From positions 1-24,348 of the forward strand of contig JBGPKH010000052.1 in the NCBI GenBank assembly GCA_041485845.1: a DNA stretch of 24,348 nt, read 5' to 3'. The stretch is from OMOG01 sp041485845 (GTDB lineage Bacteria > Acidobacteriota > Terriglobia > Bryobacterales > Bryobacteraceae). Of this stretch, positions 14,824 through 20,693 are shown one piece after another. Below the pieces are notes generated by a model that did not search any database, was not told where the DNA came from, and saw only the letters and a list, made by a program, of their open reading frames with translations. Numbering within the stretch: position 1 is the first letter of the stretch; every line of letters starts with the position of its first letter. Position numbers and translations under genes: made by a program.

Positions 14824-15534
14824 TCAGGCTTTGATGATGACTTCGCGGAGGCGCTCTTTGGTGAGAAAGAATTTCACGGACTCGAAGCGGCCGAAGAGTT
14901 TTTCGAGGCTGCGGTTATTGAAGAGCTGCGTGGGACGGCGGGTGCCTTGTTGCGCGACCTGGAGCAGATTCACTTCCTGAATGCGGAACGTGTAGAAGGG
15001 GACCGCATCGAGCTTGTCGTCGGAGTGGAAGAAGGCCAGCATGTAACTCTTCCGCCGCACGATTTTTTGCAGCCGCTCGACCACCGCGGCCAGCAGCGGA
15101 GGTTCGAGATACTCCAGGACATCCCAGACCAGGACGCCGTCGAATTGCCCTTCGGGATACTCCAGAGCCTGGCGGAGGAAGTATTCGATCCTTCCGGGAT
15201 TGGACTGGTCTACGGTGTCGTTGACGCCGAAGGTCTCGTGGAGGATCTGCAGGAAATCCTCGGAGTACAATCGATGGCCGAGATTGGTGATGAAGTTGAC
15301 GTTCTGCTGAGTAGCGCCCCCGAGGTCGAGAATGGTGAGTCCGGACTGGTCGCGGATGTAACCGAAGAATTGCTCCAGGCCGCGGCTCTGGCGGGTGCCG
15401 ACGGAATCCTCGCCGCGCACGGTTCTGGACGGAAACTGGCCGCGCCGCGGGTTCGCGGAAGGGGGAGGGCCGTTTGGCGGGACTGCGCCGCGGCCGACGC
15501 GCAGGATGTTTTTCAGCGGTCCTGGGAGCTGCAT
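14824..15534 (-). CDS. SAM-dependent methyltransferase-like protein, bactofilin neighbour
   Basis: This 236-residue protein has a basic, proline-rich N-terminus and then a Rossmann-type methyltransferase core. Motif I is LTILDLGGATQQNVNFI (about 67-83), the acidic motif II region is LYSEDF (about 89-94), and FDGVLVWDVLEYL (about 131-143) is motif IV-like. The substrate is unknown. The gene starts 15 bases after the bactofilin stop, so they are probably one transcription unit. This may indicate a role at the cell envelope or at a bactofilin-organised site, which is inference from position. Confidence 0.75.
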   Translation of the reverse strand: MQLPGPLKNILRVGRGAVPPNGPPPSANPRRGQFPSRTVRGEDSVGTRQSRGLEQFFGYIRDQSGLTILDLGGATQQNVNFITNLGHRLYSEDFLQILHETFGVNDTVDQSNPGRIEYFLRQALEYPEGQFDGVLVWDVLEYLEPPLLAAVVERLQKIVRRKSYMLAFFHSDDKLDAVPFYTFRIQEVNLLQVAQQGTRRPTQLFNNRSLEKLFGRFESVKFFLTKERLREVIIKA

Positions 15535-15549
15535 CGAGGACCCTGCTCG

Positions 15550-16125
15550 TTATCGCCTGTTTTCCGGAGCGGCGGCCGCCGCAGGCGCGTGGGCGGCGAC
15601 CGCGGGCGCGGGAGTGGCCGCCACGGGCTTCGGCGCAGCCTTGCCTGGTTCGGGTTTTACGATGTCGATGCTGCCCTTGAAATAGGCGCCATCCTCGATG
15701 ATGATACGAGCCGTGCGGATGTCGCCCACCAGTTTGGCATCCTTGCGGATCTCGATTCGTTCGGTGGCCTCGACATTGCCCTGAATGGTTCCGAGGGCCA
15801 CCACCTCGCGCGCCTTGACGCTGGCGTGGACGGTCCCGTTCGGCCCGATGGTGAGCTTATGTTCCAGCGCCTCCACCGTACCCTCCAGGTCGCCATCGAC
15901 GTAGAGGTCCTCTTTGCTGTAGATCTGGCCGACGATCTTGACGGCCTTGCCGATACTGGCCGCGTTTCCGCGGCTCTCCGGTTCGAATCTTCCCTGAGGC
16001 AAGCTGGACACGGGTATGGTCTCCTTTTTCGGTTCAATGTGACTTGGCGCCACGGGGGCCTGAGGGGCCGCCGGGATGGGCGGGGAATAAGGCTTCGGCT
16101 CCTCATCCCTACGTTTATTCCACAT
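15550..16125 (-). CDS. Bactofilin (polymer-forming cytoskeletal protein)
   Basis: Bactofilins polymerise without nucleotide into filaments that place cell-wall enzymes and other envelope machines. This 191-residue protein has a flexible proline-rich N-terminus (about 1-55). The bactofilin beta-helix follows (about 58-158), with repeats such as VKIVGQIYSKEDLYVDGDLEGTV, LTIGPNGTVHASVKAREVV and ARIIIEDGAYFKGSIDIVKP. A low-complexity alanine/proline tail ends it. The ATG at 16125 is supported by AGGAGGG 8-9 bases upstream. That ribosome-binding site lies inside a short upstream reading frame (16115-16165) that overlaps the bactofilin start, which points to coupled translation. Confidence 0.93.
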   Translation of the reverse strand: MWNKRRDEEPKPYSPPIPAAPQAPVAPSHIEPKKETIPVSSLPQGRFEPESRGNAASIGKAVKIVGQIYSKEDLYVDGDLEGTVEALEHKLTIGPNGTVHASVKAREVVALGTIQGNVEATERIEIRKDAKLVGDIRTARIIIEDGAYFKGSIDIVKPEPGKAAPKPVAATPAPAVAAHAPAAAAAPENRR

Positions 16126-16165
16126 CTGGCCACCCTCCTGTATGAAATAGGATCAATGCGTTCAT
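16115..16165 (-). CDS. 16-residue upstream reading frame overlapping the bactofilin start
   Basis: The frame MNALILFHTGGWPDVE has a strong Shine-Dalgarno, AAAGGAG, 7 bases before its ATG. Its stop lies 8 bases inside the bactofilin gene in another frame. The bactofilin ribosome-binding site falls within its codons, so ribosomes on this leader would cover or expose it. It is too short for a recognised function; a regulatory leader peptide is the likely reading. Confidence 0.45.
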   Translation of the reverse strand: MNALILFHTGGWPDVE

Positions 16166-16174
16166 GGTACTGCT

Positions 16175-16189
16175 CCTTTAGTCTAAAGG
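16175..16189 (-). promoter_or_regulatory. Hairpin sequestering the upstream ORF's ribosome-binding site
   Basis: CCTTTA-GAC-TAAAGG (minus strand) is a perfect 6-bp stem with a 3-base loop. Its 3' arm contains most of the AAAGGAG ribosome-binding site of the 16-codon frame. The pairing can extend as CTCC/GGAG with a two-base bulge. It could gate translation of the leader and so of bactofilin. Confidence 0.45.
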
Positions 16190-16241
16190 GGAGGTGGGGA
16201 AAAGGCAAACGGCTTTATTGCCGGCCTGATTCGCGGCGCAA

Positions 16242-17555
16242 CTAACGGCCGCGGGCTGCTCCCTTGGCGCGGGTCTTGAGCACGATGGGGGTGCCGCGGA
16301 AACCGAACCTCCGGCGGATCTGGTTCACCAGGTAGCGCTGGTGGGAGAAGTGCAACGGCCCTCCGCGATCCGTGAACACCACGAATTCGGGGGGGCGAAT
16401 GGATGCCTGGGTGATGTAAAAAATCTTCCGCTCTTCGAAGCGAAGGTGCTCTACGAAGCGGTTCATCTCGCCGGTCGGAATGCGCTGCGAAGCCGACTCG
16501 TATACCTCGCGGATGAGCTTGAACAGGGGCTCCACACCGGCTCCGGTCTTGGCCGACAGGAAGACCACCGGGGCATAATCGAGGAATTTGAACTGGTCGC
16601 GCAGGTCGCGTTCGAATTGATTCTTTTGCTGGCCCTTGTGGCCTGCGACCTCGTCCCACTTGTTCACGCAGACGATCAGGCCGCGGCCGCCTTCGTGGGC
16701 GTAGCCGGCGATGGTGGAGTCCAGCCCGACAACGCCTTCGGTGGCGTCGAGCACGAGGAGCACCACGTGCGCCATGCGGATATGGCGGCGCGCCATGACG
16801 ACGCTCATCTTTTCCGCCATGAGCCTGGTTTTCCCCTTGCGGCGAATGCCCGCGGTATCCATGAAAACGTAATCGGTGCCGTGGCGAGTGACCGTTTCGT
16901 CGACGGCGTCGCGCGTGGTTCCGGCGATGGGGGAGACGATGGCGCGCTCCTGCCCGGTGAGGGTGTTGAGGAGGGTGGACTTGCCGACGTTGGGGCGTCC
17001 GATGATGGCGATCTTGATGCCCGGAACCTCCGCCGGAGGCTGCTCCGCTTGATCCACGAAACTGGCGGTAACGCGCTCCAGAAGGGCGTCGACGCCGATG
17101 GCGTGCTCGGAGGAGATGGGGTAGATGTCGGGGATGCCGAGCTCGTAGAATTCGCCGGCGAGGTCGTTGCGCGCTGCCGTATCGGCCTTATTGACGGCGA
17201 GCGAGACGGGCTTGCCGAGACGGCGGAGCATCTGGGCGAGGTCGCGGTCGGAGGCGGTGATTTCGCTGCGGCCATCGACCAGAAAGATGATGTGAGAGGC
17301 GCTGGCGAGAGCGACCTCGGCCTGGTGGAGGATCTGGCTCGGGATGTACTCCTGGTCATTGACGACGATGCCGCCGGTGTCGATCAACTCGAACCGGCGG
17401 CCGTGGTGTTCGGCAAGCCCATGGATGCGATCGCGCGTGATGCCGGGCTCATCGCCGACGATGGCGCGGCGTTGTCCGGTGATGCGATTGAACAGGGTGG
17501 ACTTTCCTACGTTGGGCCGGCCCACAATGACCACCGTGGGGGTGGCGTGTGACAT
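16242..17555 (-). CDS. der: Ribosome-assembly GTPase Der (EngA)
   Basis: Der is the essential double-GTPase needed for 50S ribosome assembly. This 437-residue protein has two G domains in tandem. The first has GRPNVGKST at 12-20, DTGG and NKAD; the second has another GRPNVGKST near residue 185, SPIAGTTRDAVD, DTAGIRRKGK and NKWDE. A C-terminal KH-like domain follows (IRPPEFVVFTDRGGPLHFSH) with a basic end (KTRAKGAARGR). Length is normal. The ATG at 17555 has a TATCAT -10 box 8 bases upstream and no Shine-Dalgarno. It diverges from the precorrin-2 dehydrogenase gene and is followed, after 116 bases, by bactofilin on the same strand. Confidence 0.97.
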   Translation of the reverse strand: MSHATPTVVIVGRPNVGKSTLFNRITGQRRAIVGDEPGITRDRIHGLAEHHGRRFELIDTGGIVVNDQEYIPSQILHQAEVALASASHIIFLVDGRSEITASDRDLAQMLRRLGKPVSLAVNKADTAARNDLAGEFYELGIPDIYPISSEHAIGVDALLERVTASFVDQAEQPPAEVPGIKIAIIGRPNVGKSTLLNTLTGQERAIVSPIAGTTRDAVDETVTRHGTDYVFMDTAGIRRKGKTRLMAEKMSVVMARRHIRMAHVVLLVLDATEGVVGLDSTIAGYAHEGGRGLIVCVNKWDEVAGHKGQQKNQFERDLRDQFKFLDYAPVVFLSAKTGAGVEPLFKLIREVYESASQRIPTGEMNRFVEHLRFEERKIFYITQASIRPPEFVVFTDRGGPLHFSHQRYLVNQIRRRFGFRGTPIVLKTRAKGAARGR

Positions 17556-17563
17556 GAACTTTC

Positions 17564-17569
17564 ATGATA
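17564..17569 (-). promoter_or_regulatory. -10 box for der
   Basis: TATCAT on the minus strand ends 8 bases before the der ATG, with no ribosome-binding site between. This is another leaderless-type start. Confidence 0.45.
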
Positions 17570-17614
17570 GCAGGGGCGTTGACTGGGGGGTGAGTAATCC
17601 GGTTACGGCGCTCA

Positions 17615-17620
17615 TATAAT
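17615..17620 (+). promoter_or_regulatory. Consensus -10 box upstream of the precorrin-2 dehydrogenase gene
   Basis: A perfect TATAAT stands in GC-rich DNA about 150 bases before the gene. The best -35-like hexamer at a usual distance (TGAGTA, 18-base spacing) is poor; TTGACT at 17579-17584 is too far away. If used, it produces a leader of about 140 bases containing the fold at 17623-17712. Confidence 0.45.
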
Positions 17621-17622
17621 TA

Positions 17623-17712
17623 CGGCGCCAGGTTTTCCATACGCGCCCCCGGTGAAAATGGGCGGTCCGGGAGAGCGGCTCGACTCGAATGTCGTTGCCC
17701 CGGTTGGCGCCG
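17623..17712 (+). promoter_or_regulatory. Structured leader RNA candidate (three-way junction) before the precorrin-2 dehydrogenase gene
   Basis: Four compatible stems can be drawn. P1 is CGGCGCCA (17623-17630) with TGGCGCCG (17705-17712). P2 is CGCCC (17644-17648) with GGGCG (17660-17664), around a loop containing GGTGAAAAT. P3 is CCGGG (17667-17671) with CCCGG (17699-17703), and inside it P4 is CGAC (17681-17684) with GTCG (17691-17694). P2 and P3 are separated by two bases and P3 nearly abuts P1, giving a compact three-way junction. A metabolite-sensing role would fit a tetrapyrrole gene. It does not match the full cobalamin or glycine riboswitch consensus, and in GC-rich DNA such stems can arise by chance. 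The 5' end predicted from TATAAT would trim part of P1. Confidence 0.4.
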
Positions 17713-17767
17713 CCCTTCCTGTTGCGGGGGCAGCTTTCGCGATGCGGGGGAGGGCCTGCTCCGCCAC

Positions 17768-18214
17768 GTGCTACATTTTGGGTTGCGACATTACCCTATT
17801 TTTCTCGACCTGAAGGACCGGCCGGTGCTTGTGGTGGGGGCCGGCAAGGTCGCCCTGCGAAAGACCAGAGGACTGGTGGAGGCGGGCGCGCGCGTCACGG
17901 TGGTGGCGCCGGAGTGGGAGCCGGAATTCGAAGGCCTGGGGGTGCGGCTGGTTCCGCGGCGGTTTCGCGCTTCGGACCTCGCCAACTGCATGCTGGTCTT
18001 TGCGGCCACCGACGACCGGTTGACCAATCATAGGATCGGCATCGCCGCCAAAGGGAAGGGCGTTTTCGCGAACATCGCGGATTCGGCCGCGGAGTGCGAC
18101 TTTCTCGTGCCGGCGCGCGTGCAGCGCAACGGCGTGCAGATCGCGGTGTCCACGGGCGGGGAGAATCCGCGGCTGTCGGCGGAGTTGCGGAAGAAGCTGG
18201 AAGAGATCCTGTAG
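17768..18214 (+). CDS. Precorrin-2 dehydrogenase / sirohydrochlorin-type NAD-dependent enzyme (CysG N-terminal or SirC type)
   Basis: This family oxidises precorrin-2 to sirohydrochlorin with NAD on the way to siroheme or cobalamin. The 148-residue protein has HYPIFLDLKDRPVLVVGAGK, with the glycine-rich NAD loop (GAGKVALRKT), and ends each strand as expected (VTVVAPE, LVFAATDDRLTN). The conserved IADSAAECDFLVPARV and IAVSTGGENPRLSAELRKK follow. It lacks the methyltransferase domain of full CysG and is a little short at the C-terminus, as in single-domain SirC/Met8 types. The first in-frame start is GTG at 17768; the TTG at 17783 (RHYPIFLDL) matches family starts and may be the true one. dinG follows after 16 bases. 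Confidence 0.9.
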   Translation: MLHFGLRHYPIFLDLKDRPVLVVGAGKVALRKTRGLVEAGARVTVVAPEWEPEFEGLGVRLVPRRFRASDLANCMLVFAATDDRLTNHRIGIAAKGKGVFANIADSAAECDFLVPARVQRNGVQIAVSTGGENPRLSAELRKKLEEIL

Positions 18215-18230
18215 AATCAAAGCATCCCCG

Positions 18231-20162
18231 ATGCCCACCCAGGCCCAACCAGCCCGCGCGCGCCAATTCTTTTCCAGGCACGGGACCCTCTCGAAGTGGC
18301 ACCCCAATTACGAATTCCGCCCGGGACAGGTGGAGATGGCGGAAGCCGTGGAATCGGCGCTGGCCGATAAGCGCCACTTGATCGTCGAAGCGGGCACGGG
18401 CACGGGAAAGACGCTCGCGTACCTGGTGCCGGCGCTGCTTTCGGGCAAGCGCATCGTGGTTTCCACGGGCACCAAGAACCTTCAGGAGCAACTGTATTTC
18501 AAAGACGTTCCGTTCCTGCAACAGCATTTCTCGCGGCCGTTGAAGGTCTGCTACATGAAGGGGCGCAACAACTACGCCTGCCGGCAGAAGATCTACGACG
18601 CCGAAAATCAGGCGGTGCTCAGCGGGCTCGAAGAGGTGGCGGATTTCGAAATCATTCGGGAATGGGAAAAGACCACGGAGATCGGGGACCGCGCCGAAAT
18701 CAAGAGCCTGCCGGAAGCGAGTACGGCCTGGGCCAAGGTAGATGCCCGCACCGATATGTGCACGGGACAGAAGTGTCCCAATTACGAGCGGTGCTTCATC
18801 ACGCTGATGCACCAGCGCGCTACCGAAAGCGACGTGATCATCGTCAACCATCACCTGTTCTTCGCGGACCTCTCGCTGCGCAACGAGAACCAGGAGGGCG
18901 GTATTCTGCCGGAGTACCACGCGGTGGTGTTCGACGAGGCGCACGAGATCGAGGATGTCGCCGGGCAGTATTTCGGGGTCTCGGTCAGCAATTACCGCTT
19001 CCTGGAGTTGCGCCGCGACATCGCCGCGGTAAGCCGCACGAAGAACTTCGGGTCACCCGAGCTGGAGCGCGTGTTGCAGCGCCTGGACGAATTGACGGCG
19101 AGCTTCTTCAGTCTTTTCGGCGAGGCCGAGGGGCGCGTGGCGTTCGTGGGCCGCGACGGTTTCCGCGAAGCCAATGAAGAGGTCTACGCGGACGTGCTGT
19201 CGGCGCTCGATCTCATCGTTTCGCACCTCAAGCTGCTCAAGAATCCGCCCGAGGAGATCGGACCGCTGGTTCGCCGCTCCGGAGAACTCAATGAGGGCTT
19301 GCGGTTCGTGATGGAGTCGGACGACGACAACTTCGTCTACTGGCTGGAAAAGCGCGGGCGCGGCTGTTTTCTGCAGGCGACTCCCATCGATGTCTCGCTC
19401 ATCGTTGCCGAGCGGCTTTTCCGCAAAGTGGAGACGGTGGTGCTGACTTCGGCCACGCTGGCGGTGGCCGGCGGTTTCGACTATACGCAGAAGCGGCTGG
19501 GGGTGGAGCACGCGCGCAGCCTGATCGTGCCGGGTCACTTCGACTATCAGAAACAGGCGCTGCTGTATGTGCCGCAGCGCCTGCCGGAGCCGCGCAATCC
19601 GGCGTTCACCAAGGAGGCCGCCGAGGAAGTGATTCGCATCTTGATGCACAGCCGCGGACGCGCATTCGTGTTGTTCACCAGCTACCAGCAGATGCGCCTG
19701 GTTCACGACAAAGTGTCGCTGGAGATCGAGTATCCCACGCTGCTGCAAGGGACCGGGCCGCGCCGGGCGCTGCTCGACGAGTTTCGTTCGACGCCCAATT
19801 GCGTGCTGTTCGCGACCTCCTCGTTCTGGCAGGGCGTGGACGTGCCGGGCCAGCAGTTGAGCTGCGTTATCATAGATAAACTGCCGTTCGCGGTGCCCAA
19901 CGACCCGGTGGTCAACGCGCGGATCGAGAGCATCCGCAACGCCGGGGGAAATCCGTTTTACGACTACCAGATCCCGCAGGCCGCCATCGCTTTGAAGCAG
20001 GGATTCGGACGGTTGATTCGCAGCAAGTCGGACCGCGGCGTGCTGGTGTTGCTGGACAACCGGATCACCAAGCAACGCTACGGGCAGGTTTTTTTCGACA
20101 GCCTTCCGGACTACGGATTCACTACCCGGCTGGAGGACGTGGAGAAGTTTTTCGATGTTTGA
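18231..20162 (+). CDS. dinG: DinG/YoaA-type ATP-dependent DNA helicase with iron-sulfur cluster
   Basis: This 643-residue superfamily 2 (XPD-like) helicase unwinds DNA with 5'-3' polarity in repair and replication-conflict processing. It shows the Walker A motif GTGTGKT (55-61), the DEAH box (235-238), and a cysteine set between them suited to a 4Fe-4S cluster (C117, C177, C182, C188, with C107 nearby). Motif V is SSFWQGVDVPG and motif VI is QGFGRLIRSKSDRG near the C-terminus. No exonuclease domain precedes the helicase, matching the YoaA-like form. Its 3' end overlaps queD by 8 bases. A second, truncated copy of its last 170 bases lies at 24103-24275. Confidence 0.93.
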   Translation: MPTQAQPARARQFFSRHGTLSKWHPNYEFRPGQVEMAEAVESALADKRHLIVEAGTGTGKTLAYLVPALLSGKRIVVSTGTKNLQEQLYFKDVPFLQQHFSRPLKVCYMKGRNNYACRQKIYDAENQAVLSGLEEVADFEIIREWEKTTEIGDRAEIKSLPEASTAWAKVDARTDMCTGQKCPNYERCFITLMHQRATESDVIIVNHHLFFADLSLRNENQEGGILPEYHAVVFDEAHEIEDVAGQYFGVSVSNYRFLELRRDIAAVSRTKNFGSPELERVLQRLDELTASFFSLFGEAEGRVAFVGRDGFREANEEVYADVLSALDLIVSHLKLLKNPPEEIGPLVRRSGELNEGLRFVMESDDDNFVYWLEKRGRGCFLQATPIDVSLIVAERLFRKVETVVLTSATLAVAGGFDYTQKRLGVEHARSLIVPGHFDYQKQALLYVPQRLPEPRNPAFTKEAAEEVIRILMHSRGRAFVLFTSYQQMRLVHDKVSLEIEYPTLLQGTGPRRALLDEFRSTPNCVLFATSSFWQGVDVPGQQLSCVIIDKLPFAVPNDPVVNARIESIRNAGGNPFYDYQIPQAAIALKQGFGRLIRSKSDRGVLVLLDNRITKQRYGQVFFDSLPDYGFTTRLEDVEKFFDV

Positions 20163-20532
20163 AGTCACCATAGAAGAGACTTTCGCCGCGGGGCATGCCC
20201 TGCGGAACTATCGCGGGAAGTGCGAGAACGTGCATGGGCACAACTACCGCTGCCAGGTGACGCTCGAAGGAGCGGAACTGGATCCCATCGGGCTGCTGGT
20301 GGATTTCGTGGAGCTGAAGAAGGTGGTGCACGCGGTGCTCGACCGCATGGATCACCAGTGGCTGAACGAGTTCCCTCCGTTCGACGTGTTGAATCCGTCG
20401 GCGGAGAACATGGCCAAGCACATCTACGATGGGGTGTGCGAAGGGCTGAAGACCAGGGAAGGCGTGCGCGTCGGGTCGATCCGGCTGTGGGAGACCGACA
20501 CGGCGAGCGCGACTTACCGGCCTGCGCGGTAG
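20155..20532 (+). CDS. queD: 6-carboxy-5,6,7,8-tetrahydropterin synthase (QueD/PTPS family)
   Basis: QueD makes the tetrahydropterin intermediate of queuosine and other 7-deazaguanines. This 125-residue protein has the zinc ligands H14, H27 and H29 (FAAGHAL, CENVHGHNY), catalytic C23, and the D66-H67 pair in DRMDHQWLN. The substrate-anchoring glutamate is in the C-terminal RLWETDTASA. Length is normal and all functional residues are present. Its start overlaps the end of dinG (ATG at 20155, dinG stop at 20160-20162), so translation is coupled. Other queuosine genes are not in view. A partial copy of codons 26-50 appears at the right edge of the window. Confidence 0.94.
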   Translation: MFEVTIEETFAAGHALRNYRGKCENVHGHNYRCQVTLEGAELDPIGLLVDFVELKKVVHAVLDRMDHQWLNEFPPFDVLNPSAENMAKHIYDGVCEGLKTREGVRVGSIRLWETDTASATYRPAR

Positions 20533-20538
20533 GGCGTC

Positions 20539-20655
20539 CTAGTCGAAGGTGCGGTCGGGCGGCAGGGCGAGGCCGCAATAGAGCAGGAAGCGGCGCAGAC
20601 CCGAGTCGGGATATTTCTCGCGATGGATCAGCACCGACCATACGGGATTAATAAA
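20539..20655 (-). pseudogene. C-terminal remnant of an unrecognised membrane-associated protein
   Basis: Reading leftward, the frame gives FFINPVWSVLIHREKYPDSG, then LRRFLLYCGLALPPDRTFD and a stop at 20539-20541. The composition (hydrophobic start, charged turn, hydrophobic strand) is protein-like, and the frame stays open back to about 20690. No start codon is available before it meets the end of the PD40 gene. It is probably the 3' end of a gene whose front was removed. The family was not recognised. Confidence 0.35.
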
Positions 20656-20693
20656 GAAGACTACCCATGCGCACTTTCTGGCGCGTTTAGCAG

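Noticed and set aside
15980..15990. GGTTCGAATC, which resembles a tRNA T-arm
   Set aside because: It lies inside bactofilin codons and no acceptor, D-arm or anticodon stem can be built around it.
14803..17552. Long plus-strand frames (480 and 403 codons) opposite the methyltransferase, bactofilin and der genes
   Set aside because: The minus-strand genes carry clear family motifs; the plus-strand translations carry none.
17624..17720. Assignment of the leader as a cobalamin or glycine riboswitch
   Set aside because: Only short stretches (GGTGAAAAT, GGGAGAG) resemble those cores; the B12-box and the glycine-motif core are absent, so only a generic structured leader is claimed.
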